A program made the translations under genes and the position numbers. From Heliocybe sulcata (lineage: Eukaryota; Basidiomycota; Agaricomycetes; Gloeophyllales; Gloeophyllaceae), in contig ML213506.1 of assembly GCA_004369045.1 (NCBI GenBank), forward strand, positions 1,348,926 through 1,412,925: a stretch of DNA of 64,000 nucleotides, written 5' to 3'. This document shows positions 21,671 through 32,483 of the stretch, in pieces. Position 1 is the stretch's first letter; every line of letters starts with the position of its first letter. A model generated the notes under the pieces. That model saw only the letters and a program-made list of their open reading frames with translations. It was not told where the DNA came from and made no database searches.

Positions 21671-23900
21671 TTACATCACATTACCAGAACCCGACTCTCC
21701 TCTCCGCCCGTCCCAGTCCCTCCCACCATTACTTTCCCTCTCCCATCGCCGCAGCGCCTCCTCATGCCACTCCTTGCCCGTCATATCGCCCTCCTTGCCC
21801 AGAAACACCGCATCTTTAAGCTGCGCAGGAAGGTAGTCATTCGTCACCGGATGTCTGCACCGCATTCAGCACCCAAACTCTCGTGCGTAAAGCAATTGCA
21901 CTCACGCATAATCCGGATTATACCTGTACCCCTCCCCATACCCCATATTCCGCATCATCCCCGTCGGCGCGTTGCGGATCTGCATCGGCACGGGCAGCGT
22001 CATGTCCCGCTTCGCCGCCTCTACAGCACGGTTGTAGCCTTCGTATGAGCGTGTGGATTTTGGTGCTTCGGAGAGGTAAGAGACGAGGTGCGCGAGATTG
22101 ATGCGGCATTCGGGCATGCCGATGAGCTGGCAGGCTTGCAGGGTCGCCATTGCCTGAAAAAATGACATTACTTCAGTTCGATATGGGAGCGGGGAGCGTG
22201 ATATATACCAAAGGCAACGCGTGGTTATCCGCCAGCCCGATATCCTCACTCGCACACACCGCCATCCGCCGCGCGACATACACGGGGTCCTCCCCGCCCT
22301 CCAGCATGCGCGCGAGCCAGTACAGCGCCGCGTGCGCGTGCGAGCCGCGGACCGACTTGTGCAGCGCGGAGATCAGGTCGTACCGGTCGTCGCCCGTGCG
22401 GTCGTACGCCGTCGACACGCTCCGCCGGAGGTCGTCGAGGAGCTTGGTTTCCCATTCCGCTGGGGGAGGAGAGGGGGGGGAGGGCGCAGAGAGGACGAGC
22501 TCGAGGAGGGAGAGCGCGGTGCGCGCGTCGCCGAGGGAGAGGGAGACGATGGAGTGTTTGATGCGGGGGGTGAGGGAGGGGTGGGAGGGGGCGGTGGGGA
22601 AGGGAGGGGGTTGAGATGAGACGAGGGTGGATGAAGAGTCTTGAGATGAGTTTGGGGGGAGGAGGGTGTCGGGTGTGCCGAAGGTAGAGGAGGCTGAAGA
22701 ATGTCCGGCGGGGTTCGAAGGAGGGGATGCGCGTTGGACGGCCTTGTCAATGATCTCGGAGATGTCGTCGTCTGTTAGGCGCTCGAGCACGAACACTCTG
22801 CGCGGGCGAAGGTATTGTTAACAGGGCACGGGAAGGACGCGGGGAGCGTACCTGCAGCGGCTCAGCAACGCTCCGTTTATTTTGAAAGAAGGGTTCTCGG
22901 TCGTCGCGCCAATCAACTAGCGTGCTTCGTTATTCCGTTCAGGGAGAGGACGAGAGTACATACCTGGATTTGCCCTTGCTCGATATACGGCAAGAAAATG
23001 TCCTAATAACTTTGCGTGAGCAACAACCAGTTCTTGATAGCACCGGCGGAGGTACCTGCTGAGCACGATTAAACCGGTGCACTTCGTCCAGAAAGAGCAC
23101 TGTCTTCCTGCGTGCCAAGTGTTAGCACGACATGCAGTTGCCAAGGGTGGACAGTCGATGTACCTGCCCTGCAACACCAACGTCCCCTTTGCCTCCTCCA
23201 CAATCGCTCTAATATCTCCGATGCCCGCGTCCGTCGCACTTACCTCCCTAAACACAGCACCCGTCTTCCGAGCCATCAAGCGCGCGAGAGTAGTCTTGCC
23301 ACACCCGGGCGGGCCCCAGAATATCATGCTCCCGGTGGACCCGCCGCGCATGAGGTTCATGAGCAGCGAATCAGCGCCGGTAAGGTGCTTTTGTCCAATG
23401 AAATCTTCGAGCTCTTGTGGACGAAGGCGCTCTGCGAGGGGCGCGGCGGCTTGGAGGCGTGCAGTAGTGGTGCTTGGGGCAGCAGTCGTTTTTGTGCGTT
23501 TTGGGCCTCGAGAGGAGGCACCTGATTCTGCATGGTCGCGTTTTTTTGTTGAAGGAGAGCCGATGTGCTGGGGTAGAGTGCTCCCAGAGGGCCCATTATC
23601 TGAGGTTTTGCGAGGAGTGGTAAATATGGGCGCTACTGGTGGTTTGGACGCGTTTTTTGAGGTGGAAGGACCTGCGACAGGCTCAGGCTGACCCGGGCAG
23701 TCGTGGTCGAGGTGGTAGTTGATGTTTTCCGCACGGACTAGGCGGGTGCATATTGGGCTGTGAATGATCCGTGGATTCAGCGATTGTTAGCATCTCTATG
23801 ATGTTCGCGTCGTACCAAGTCACTGGCAGAAATGCTCAGAAAATAGTATTGTTAGAGGAACATGGCAAGTACCTGATTTTCCTTTTCCTTTTGCGCTCAT
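21671..23900 (-). CDS. MGS1: WRNIP1/Mgs1-type AAA+ ATPase (DNA damage tolerance)
   Basis: Nine exons (23873-23900, 23816-23822, 23164-23757, 23056-23107, 22964-23002, 22852-22916, 22209-22797, 21906-22153, 21671-21854) give 601 codons. A UBZ4-type ubiquitin-binding finger (TCPICTRL..NINYHLDHDC) lies at the N terminus. It becomes complete only with a 7-nt second exon. Then follow Walker A GPPGCGKTT, Walker B VLFLDEVHR, sensor 1 IGATTENPSF, and the C-terminal MgsA domain (ASEDIGLADNHALPL, YHLPVT-like NDYLP). These are the marks of WRNIP1/Mgs1/RarA, which acts at stalled replication forks with ubiquitinated PCNA. A Ser/Pro-rich insertion lies between sensor 1 and the lid. GC content and CpG density are high around 22250-22600. 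Confidence 0.93.
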
Positions 23901-24184
23901 TCGAGACGCGTTCGGTGGTGATATGGGTGCGTGTGGATTCTGCGATCGACAGGCATGCTGTGGCAGTGCTAGTTTCCTCTTACGTACATGGGCTGACGCG
24001 TCGGAGGAAGTGGCCGTCGTGTATGATCAATAGTTCTTTAAATGATTAATGCATTAATGATGAAACCGAGTAATTCGTCTCCGAGTCCCGCCGCCGCTAA
24101 TGTCGCCCGCATCATCAAAGCATCTCCCATCAACCGTTCGACATTACCGCACCTCTTATACCAGACCATTCCTACACCCAAGCC

Positions 24185-25211
24185 ATGTCTCAACAAGTCG
24201 AACTCGACGACATGGGCGTCTGGCTCTCCAAATTCCACACCGCCGCCCCCGGCGTAAAGGAAATCGACACTCTCATCCCCGGATCCACCTCCCACAAGAT
24301 CCCCGTCCGCATCCACAAACCCGAACTGCCCCTCCCCAACAACGCCTCCCCGCTCGTCATCATGATCCACGGCGGCGGATTCTGTACCGGCAACCTCGAC
24401 AGCGAGACCCCCGCCTCTCGTCTCATTGTCAGCGAGCTCGGCGCCGTCGTCGTGAACATCGATTACCGCCTCGCCCCCCAGCACCGGTTCCCTGCTGCCC
24501 CGAACGACTGCTGGGATGCGACCAAGTGGGTGAGTAACATCTTGACCCCAACCTCGCATCCCAACGCTCACACGTTCCATAGGCCCACGCAAACGCAGCC
24601 ACACTCGGCGCCGACCCCTCCAAGGGCTTCATCATCACCGGCGCCTCCTCTGGCGGGAACCTCGCCGCCGTCTGCACCGTCCTCGCCCGCGACACCAACC
24701 TCACCCCCCCACCCACCGGCATGGCCCTCCTCATCCCCTCCCTCTTCGACTACCGCAACATCCCCGAAAAGTACCGCCCCGACATCAAGAGCTACGCCGA
24801 GCAGGCCCACGCCGCCACCCTCAATCAGAAGATGATCGACCAGTTCGAAGGTGCGTTCTTCTCTTCTCTCATCAAGGCCAGGAATGCTGATCCCCCCCAG
24901 CCGCCTACGGCCCCGACGGCTCCTCGACTCTCTTCAACCTCTACGCCGACGGCGCGACGCGCGCGGGGCTCCCGCCCACCTTCCTCCAGATCTGCGAGCT
25001 CGACCCCCTGCGCGACGAGGCCATCGTCTTTGAGCGCGAGCTCCGCGAGGAACTCGGCATCCCCACAAAGATGATCATCTACCCCGGCCAGCCCCACGGC
25101 TTCTGGGCCTTCTGGCCCCACTTGGAGGAGAGCAAGAAGTTTACAGAGGAGAGGCTCGAGGGCATGAAGTGGTTGATGGGCTTTGTGCGCAAGGAGGGCG
25201 GGGATAGTTAA
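24185..25211 (+). CDS. alpha/beta hydrolase (esterase/lipase, hormone-sensitive-lipase type)
   Basis: Three exons (24185-24529, 24583-24850, 24901-25211) give 307 codons. The oxyanion motif HGGGF is near residue 63, DYRLAPQHRFPAA follows, and the nucleophile elbow GASSGGN comes in exon 2. The acid lies in LDPLRDEA and the catalytic histidine in YPGQPHGFWAFWP. This is the HSL/arylacetamide-deacetylase-like fold (Abhydrolase_3). The substrate is unknown, and no signal peptide is visible, so a cytosolic esterase is likely. It is divergent from the WRNIP1 gene across 284 bases. C-rich codon use is stronger than in its neighbours, which may mean high expression. Confidence 0.88.
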
Positions 25212-25549
25212 ATTAGGACACTCGGACTAGGATATTTATGGTTCCCTACAGTGGCCAATGTACATGTAATGATCGAGAAGACTTTCGTCGACGCGGACGG
25301 GCAATACGTCGCCACAAACATCACCTCCAGTCCTGTTCTGACAAACCTCGGTGTACCGCTGTCCCTAAGGCTAAGCTTGGGCCCTCCGACACAGAGCTAC
25401 TTTGCTTACGCGAAGCACCAGACGCCCATCCCTCGTGACTGACCACCACAACAGCACTACACACATGTTCCTGGACGAGTCATGGTGTGCTCAGAGAGGG
25501 CGGACGCTGCCAACGTGGCCGCGTATACTCACTCTTCATCAGTGTCTCA

Positions 25550-26163
25550 GTGTCTGCGGCCTATGGTCCCTTCTGGCTGGTCACGATTCCCCGCACAGGT
25601 AAAGCGTACGCATCCCTGCGCTCAACGTGCTTCATCGCTGTTGGTATTCTTGAACAGTAATCGACCCTTCGCCTGTACCTCGACCAACCTAGCTTGTTGG
25701 ATTTCGCAATCGGGGAATATCCCGGTGAAGCTGCACCGAGCTTGGAGAATTTCAAGCTCCATGCCATTTCCAAGTGAATGCAGTACATTCCGACTTCCAG
25801 CTGCGTGGAATTGGCTCGAGCATGGCCTTCAGACGAACGCGTGCACTGGGAAGCGTACGCCCTCCGTCACCTACACTTCACTGTGCGAGTTCGGTTGCGC
25901 ACCATTGGCCCTACCTGAGGAGGCTCGCCATTACTGAGATACTGAGGTGGACATTGACGAGTCAGAAGGTTGCGCTGAGATTTGCGAAACTTCACCTCTC
26001 ATTTATCTACGCCTCCGCAATCCATCCATTCGCGACTACAAAGCGGTGGCTGCACCTGCATGTCGCCTGTTTACTGCCTCGGAGAAACTGTAGAACAGAC
26101 GTTTGGAGAGAGAGTAATCTATGGGCAGATGTTGATGGCATCTTGGCGCATAAATGGATGTGA
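25550..26163 (+). pseudogene. decayed copy of the F-box/LRR gene
   Basis: The start (about 25554) reads GCGGCCTATGGTCCCTTC.., and the end (about 26060-26163) reads GTCGCCTGTTT..CTATGGGCAGATGTTG..ATCTTGG... Both match the first and last parts of the LRR gene at 19819-21093 at base level, on the opposite strand. The translated ends are RPMVPSGWSRF and SNLWADVDGILAHKWM. Between them the frame is broken in several places, with only about 600 of 1,275 bases left, so much of the middle is deleted. It is a dead paralogue, not a fragment of the neighbouring hydrolase. Confidence 0.7.
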
Positions 26164-26641
26164 CGAGCTTGACTTGATATGCCAGTCTCCCCTTAAGCTA
26201 TAGTGTGACAATGCTTGGAGACACCACTCCATCATTGAAGCGTGGTCTACATCAATGGGAGCGAGGGAAGGAAGCAGGGGGCTATTCTCCTCTCCTCGCA
26301 GGGCTGTCATGGTAGGATCTGTGTCACCAATAGTAGCGGCTGAGGACAGAGTATGAGGCAGAGTACCGAGGAAGGAAACGGAAGAGTGCGTTGGGCGCGC
26401 ACTGCGACGTCCGTCCCGTGGATCCCACCCTACCACAAGGGACCTCATCGGAAGGGTCGGAATCTCTGCCCTGTTCTGAATGGGGCCGCAAGGCGTCGAC
26501 TTGCAGCATTGTGGCTTATTACTTGTCGCTATCTGTCCAGCAGCAGGGCGCGGGAAATGACCATGGATCACCATTGAGGTTTCTTACGCCGTATCATTGC
26601 CAACTCTATTGACGGACAACATCCTCCACCCCAAAAATGTC
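26164..26641. other. intergenic, nothing recognised
   Basis: These 478 bases lie between the broken LRR copy and the 3' end of the OSCP gene. I see short frames on both strands with no protein-like pattern and no repeat. Confidence 0.5.
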
Positions 26642-27386
26642 TTATACCGATTCTATGTTGACAGCATTGAGTCGAGTGAAACGCATGAAAGGGAAAAGGC
26701 TTACGCTGCAGAATATTGTTGAGCTTAGTGACTCTTGAGGAGACGCTCAGATCGATCGACTTGTCACCAAAGTCAACGACGATACCGCCGAGGATGCTGG
26801 GGTTGACCTTGATTGTGACAACGCATTAACTGGGAAAGCGGAAGGAACATAGGATGTTGCGTACCTTGTTCGTGATTTTCAAAGACTTAGCCTGCTGCGC
26901 GGTCTGCGACTGCTTGAGCGTAGACTCGAGGCGGGAAAGGGTGTCCCTCGGCAGCGGGTTTGCAGACGTGACAGTAACCGTCAACTCGCCCCTGTATTGC
27001 GCTACCAGCTCGTTGAACCCCTCGATAACTCCCGGCGTCTCTCCCAACCGTCCATTCTCCGACAGCAAAGAGAACAAGTTCTTCGTGATATCTGAGACCG
27101 GCTCCTTCTTCCCCGCGGCAGCGTACAACGCGTCCAAGCCTGACTGACGCTCTTTCGTGGACAAAGAGGGGTTGTGCACGAATTCATTGAGCTTCGGGTT
27201 CTCCTTGATGGTGGTAGAGATCGAGTTGAGCTCAGTCTGGACCTTATTGAGGGTCTGGGGAGACTTTGCGAGCGCAGCCTTGTAGACAGCCTGCGAATAC
27301 TTGGAGGAAATGCCCGTAGAGGCAGCACGACGCCCTAGACTAGTGGCAGCGGCGCTAGCGGCGGGGCGAACGGCGGAGAGCAACAT
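26642..27386 (-). CDS. ATP5: ATP synthase subunit 5 (OSCP), mitochondrial
   Basis: Three exons (26865-27386, 26705-26807, 26642-26652) give 211 codons. The start MLLSAVRPAASAAATSLGRR is an Arg/Ala/Ser-rich mitochondrial presequence. The mature part has the OSCP/delta fold signature: KYSQAVYKAALAKSP, NPSLSTKERQ, and at the C terminus NPSILGGIVVDFGDKSIDLS. The last exon is only 11 nt (codons for QSV and the stop), a short terminal exon that simple predictors may miss. The protein joins the F1 head to the peripheral stalk of complex V. Confidence 0.95.
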
Positions 27387-28741
27387 TGCGTAGTTGGGTG
27401 GTGGTGCTCGTTGTGCAGTCCCAATAATTCCCGAGGCGGACTTGGAATAGTTCTTCGGCAAATGCCGTGCACCTCATCTCGTGAAACCGAGTCCGAGTCA
27501 TGTCTGGCTTCGAACTTTTGCCTGTACTGAGCTCGTAATTCTGCACGCTCGCTGTTTGGCCATATGGATCCTGCTTAGGTCAATGACGGGCACCCGAGGA
27601 TCTATTCTATACGGGAGACAGCTTTTACAAGTTCCGGCCATTAATATTGTCATGCGAGACCTCCCTCCCGAGGACATCGAAGTGACTCAAGATCTACAGG
27701 TAAATTCTGCAAGTATACATATGAAGGAGTGCAGACGCAGGCTCTCGTCGTTGATGCGACCATGGCGGTACTGTTTGGGTTCTTTTTCTCTGTCCTTGGC
27801 AATTGGCAGGACAGCTTGTAATGCTGCTCTACGCGAAGCCACCTTGCAACCTCGCTCTCCGGGTCGAACCTCTACCGCGCTATTCCTCTGGGAAGCGCAT
27901 GCACTGGATTGTCAATGATTATGCATATGCGTGTCGGCAGTTCGCCAATCCTTCGCGAAGCAACGTCCGGTTCGCTCAGGCTAAGCTGCTTTTCCCTGTC
28001 TAACTCTGGGGACGCGCGCATCTATAGCGTTTCTTGGTATGCTGCTCTAAGTGCTCGGCTGAGCCAGGGTCTGCGATAGTCCTCTCCATGCTTGGACAAC
28101 TCACAGACAAGTATAGATCTCGCGAAGTCCGGGTATCGTGGCCCAGTCCTTCAGCTATCTTTAACTCGTGCATGTGGGACGGTTTCTGTGGCATCCTCTC
28201 GGTCCTGGCGGGGTTTCAGACACTACGGGACGTATCCAAAGGCCTCGGATCGGGATATATCCGCGATGACCACTTGCTTCCCTTTTGCAATAATGGTACA
28301 GACCTCCCCGCATGCTCGGGCGCGAAGTAGCCTCCCTGGTTCCTGGCCAGTGGCGTGCCGGACTTTTTGTGAGCGAAGTTCGTTATTTTCGTTGATTGAC
28401 ATTCTTGTCGCTGCTTATTGAAACTTCCAATAAAACCCCGCTGGCCGCCCCTCTGGCATATGGTCCCGGCGCGATAACCATATCTCCACTGCACCCTGCA
28501 TCGACTCCTTCCCATCGGCCCGCCTACGTCTCGTCACCACCGCTCAGTTTGTACTACAAGTTCCAGAACCAGGCAGAAGATTACGTCGGTGCATCATCTG
28601 TGTGGCACTCCAGTGTGGTGGTGTCCCTCAGGAATAGAACTCTTATCTTCTGCTCAGTTCTTGCAGCCGTTGGGATGCCCAGCCTTTATAAGCCCTTGCT
28701 AAAATATGTGAACGGGTGTACTAGTGCCCTCCCCCTCAGAT
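27387..28741. other. 1.35-kb intergenic region between OSCP and the OPT transporter
   Basis: No gene is recognisable. One short candidate lies on the plus strand at about 27583-27822: a frame with MRDLPPEDIEVTQDLQ could splice at 27699 to a hydrophobic end (ATMAVLFGFFFSVLGNWQ) with a stop near 27822. The required intron would be only about 41 nt, so I do not call it. The interval must hold the promoters of both flanking genes. Confidence 0.4.
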
Positions 28742-31700
28742 ATGGAAGCCGTCGAAGGCCTACGTAGGACATCCTCCTCCCTCGAGGAGGCGCCACGCCT
28801 ACCAGACTTGAGCCCCGTGGACGAGAAAGGCTACTACACCAAGACTGACGTTGAGTACAACACTGAAGAAGACTCGGATGAGTCGACCACCGTCTTAGAA
28901 GACGAGCGGGACATCGCTACCCACGTCATCTCTGTGGAGGACGACGCGACTCTTCCAGTCTGGACGTTCCGTTCTTTCTTCATCGGTATTGGACTGTCGT
29001 GCTTCGGAGGCGTTCTTGGTGAGCGGAGTGACTGACGTCTGTCGTAAGGACCATGCTCATGCGCGCCCTCACAGCGGAGATTTACTACTTCAAACCGGTA
29101 CTGTAGATCCCATAAAATGCTACACTGGAATACTTATCCTCGCAAACAGCAAACTGTACTCGTATCCCTCATGTTCTTGGCCATCATATCCTACGTTATA
29201 GGATTGGCAATGGAGTCATTTATCCCCTCTCGCGGCTGGTTCAGATACCTCAACCCTGTACGGTCATTGATAGCTCGCTAAGGCAGATGACATACTGACA
29301 GCCAATCCTAGGGTCCTTTCAACAAGAAGGAGAACGCCTTCATCGTGATCATGTCCAGTGCTGCGGCCAACTCGGCGCTGGCAACTGAGGTACTCGCGGT
29401 GCAGCGGTTGTACTACAATATCACGCCCAACGGAGCAGCCTCTATCTTCCTGCTGTTCTCCAGTCAGCTTATTGGCTATGGTCTCGCTGGCTTGATGAGA
29501 CGTAAGGCGTTACCACATCTATCTCAAGCATCGTATGTACTCATCCAATATTGTCGTGTGCAGCCGTCCTTCTGTACCCGTCGAAGATGTTGTACCCCGG
29601 CACGCTCCCCCTCGTGGCCATGTTCGACGCATGGTACGAGAAGGGAGCGGCGAACCGAAAGAAGCTCAGGCTCTTCGCCATCGCATTCTTTGCGTGAGTA
29701 ACGCTGTGAAGTCTCAGTCTATGACATGTGCTAAGCACGGTTCTCATTCTGTATGTAGGATCTTCTTCTGGGAGCTTGTCCCCGAGTGGATATTCCCGTT
29801 GCTTACCGGTTTCTCCATTTTCTGCCTCGCGGACCAGAATAACACCGACTTCACACGCATCTTCGGCGGCTCCAACGGGAACGAAGGGTTGGGATTTCTG
29901 TCGCTATGCTTGGACTGGCAGTATATCTCCGGAGGTGTCAATCCGTTCGCCATTCCCTTGAAGGCCCAGGTACATTGACCTGTTATCCTTATGAAGCGTT
30001 TGCAGTTGATAACTTGTTCCGATACAGTTCTCCAACCTACTGGGTTATCTTTTGTGCATGTGAGTGGTCTCGGGATGTTTACGCCGGTGCATCTGATTGT
30101 CTCCTCCAGCGTTGTATTTGTCGCTGTGTACTATAAGAATATCTGGCAGGCACGGAGCTTCCCCTTTGTGAGTGCTTTCACTCTTAGCAACTTACTCGAG
30201 GCTCATAAGAACCGGCAGTTGTCGCAAACGCTCTTCTACGAGAACGGTACTGTCTACGACCAACTTCTCATCCTGAACGACCAGTATGAAGTCGACCCGA
30301 CCCTCCTCGCTGAACAAGGACTCCCATGGTACGCCTCCACCTGGGTCATACAGCTGCTCGGGACCAACCTCGGTCTTGCCGCGACCATCACGCACTTGCT
30401 CCTCTGGAATCGCGACGACATGCGCGGCGCGTGGGAGTGGATGCGCCCGAGTGCGATCAGGCGGTGGTGGGCGACGTTCAACTGGCGATTCTGGCAGGAC
30501 GACGGGATGCGCAAGGAGCAGACGGATGACCCCGAGATGGACCCGCACTACCGCGAGATGCTCAAGTACCCTGATTCACCAAATAGCTGGTATCTCGTCA
30601 CCCTCCTAATCTCGTTCGTCATCGCGATGGTGGTCATCTATAAGACTGATTCTACTTTGCCTTGGTGGGTTCTATCCTTATGTTGCACTATATCTGGACA
30701 CGGCAATTAACTCGCATGACATCAGGTGGGGTCTCATCATCGCTATACTGCTTGCCACAATCTCGGTGATGTTCTTCTGCGCATTGTACGCAATTACTGG
30801 GTTCGCCTTCGCGATCCAGCCGTTCGTACAGATGATCGGCGGGTTCTTGCATCCTGGCAAGCCTATGGCCAACATGTACTTTGTGCTATACAGCTATAAC
30901 TCGGTGTCGCAAGCACAGCTACTACTCAGGGACCTTAAGATTGCGCAGTGTGCGTCATATATGAACCTGCGTTGTCTATGCTCTCATATACTCATTAATG
31001 TTTTGGCAGACACCAAGGTGCCGCCGCGTGCGGCGTTCACCGCGCAGATTCTAGGAACATTGATCGGCTCGATTCTGAACTTCGGTAGGTCGCATGCATC
31101 ACGATAGCATGAATAGGACTGACTCAGGAACATAGTTCTGATGAACTCCATCATCGACAACCAGCGGGACATTTTGCTCTCTGTTGAGGTTCGTGGAGTG
31201 CTTCGCAGGTTATGACGTTATTTTAGAGACCGAATTCAGGGCACGAACGTCTGGTCAGGGCAGCAACCACAACAGTACAACTCGCAAGCTGTCGCATGGG
31301 GCGGTCTCAGTCATGAGCTGTTCGCGGCAGGGAAGCGCTACCAGTGGGTGGCCTGGGCTTACCTCGTCGGCCTGGTCGTTCCAATTCCGTTCTGGCTGAT
31401 ACACAAGAAGTGGCCGAAACTCAGAGCTGATTACTTATACACGCCTGTAATCTGGTAAGCCTGCTTGGGGAGCAGAGGTGGTTCTTTATGGCTAATTGCG
31501 GTGACTCGCAGCTACTACATTGGCTGGCTTTGTGTTGGTATCAACTCGTCGATCCTATCGTACTTCGGGATAGCGTGGTTCTCCCAGTGGTGGCTCCGGA
31601 CACGCTATCCTGGATGGTTCGCGAAGTACAACTACATTCTCGGTGCTGGTGAGTGACATCTACGCTTGACCGGGAGAAATGCGGGGGCTCCGAGACGCGA

Positions 31701-31961
31701 GGCTTGGAGCGCTACTGCACCCGGTGGTCAGGAACAGAGTGTAACTGACTGTGTGTATATTACAGCGCTCGATGGTGGCACGCAGGTCATGGTGAGTACC
31801 ACAGGATCATGTCGTCAGCATACGAATTTCATGCGCGGGTCTAGGTGTTCATCTTGTCGTTTGCTGTCTTTGGTGCGGCGGGTAATTCGCACCTGTTCCC
31901 GCAGTGGTGGGGCGCCAACCAGAACGGCAACTATGATCGATGCGCGTACGTAGATTCTTAG
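28742..31961 (+). CDS. oligopeptide transporter, OPT family
   Basis: A many-exon gene. The 5' exons are 28742-29018, 29075-29097, 29150-29257, 29312-29501, 29564-29693, 29759-29969 and 30028-30059, and further exons follow to the stop at 31961. The N terminus is an acidic cytosolic tail of about 80 residues. Then come 12 or more hydrophobic spans with OPT hallmarks: the segment PFNKKENAFIVIMSSAA, DWQYISGG near mid-protein, a LSQTLFYENGT loop, SYNSVSQAQLLLRDLK, and the C-terminal WWG.NQNGNYDRCA. OPT proteins are proton-coupled importers of tetra- and pentapeptides and related molecules in the plasma membrane. The true substrate cannot be read from sequence. No break is seen. Confidence 0.92.
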
Positions 31962-31988
31962 TAGTTGTAGAGTAGTTGTAGAGTAGTG
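31961..31988. repeat. short tandem repeat after the OPT stop
   Basis: An 11-base unit (AGTAGTTGTAG) repeats about two and a half times directly after the OPT stop codon, in the presumed 3' untranslated region. Confidence 0.6.
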
Positions 31989-32270
31989 GTATCTCGAATG
32001 AAGTTTCTAAGCGACACACGTTGTGATAATCTGGACTGGAAGATTTGTCAGTCGGCGCGGCGTAAAGCGGAGGGCGGGGGTGCCAGTACCCGAGTGCATC
32101 GGCCGCAGCGGCAAGGGGAATTCCCACGATAGGAGAGCATGCAAAAGACACCTGTTTGACAGTCAGCTCCAGTCCTTGGCTCCCGCTCACCACATCGACG
32201 TCGTCGTCGCCGTCTCTCCCTATATATTCCCCTGCTGCATGACCTAGCCTGCAATCCTTGCCCTGCCTTT

Positions 32271-32286
32271 GTCGTCGTCGTCGTCG
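32271..32286. repeat. (GTC)5 microsatellite in a promoter region
   Basis: Five GTC units lie about 200 bases before the TRP-like gene's ATG. A TATA-like CTATATATT lies about 50 bases further upstream. The rest of 31962-32483 holds no gene. Confidence 0.6.
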
Positions 32287-32483
32287 CGGTTGTCGCGGTC
32301 GCCCTTGTTCTAATTACGTTATAACCAAGAACAATAGACCCCAGTATTGTAAGTTCTATTAACCGTACAACACGCCGGTCACCACGAGGCAATAACCTGT
32401 GCACCTCTCTTCTTTTATCTATCACTAGCTGGCCTACAGTCCCGCACCCCAATCCCACTCTTACCTCTCCCCTCACGCCCTTC

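Noticed and set aside
22246-22750. Long open frames on both strands over the WRNIP1 exon
   Set aside because: They are a by-product of very GC-rich codons in a real exon; the minus frame with the AAA+ motifs is the gene.
27583-27822. Candidate small membrane protein upstream of the OPT gene
   Set aside because: It needs a 41-nt intron with weak signals and shows no known motif; too little support to call.
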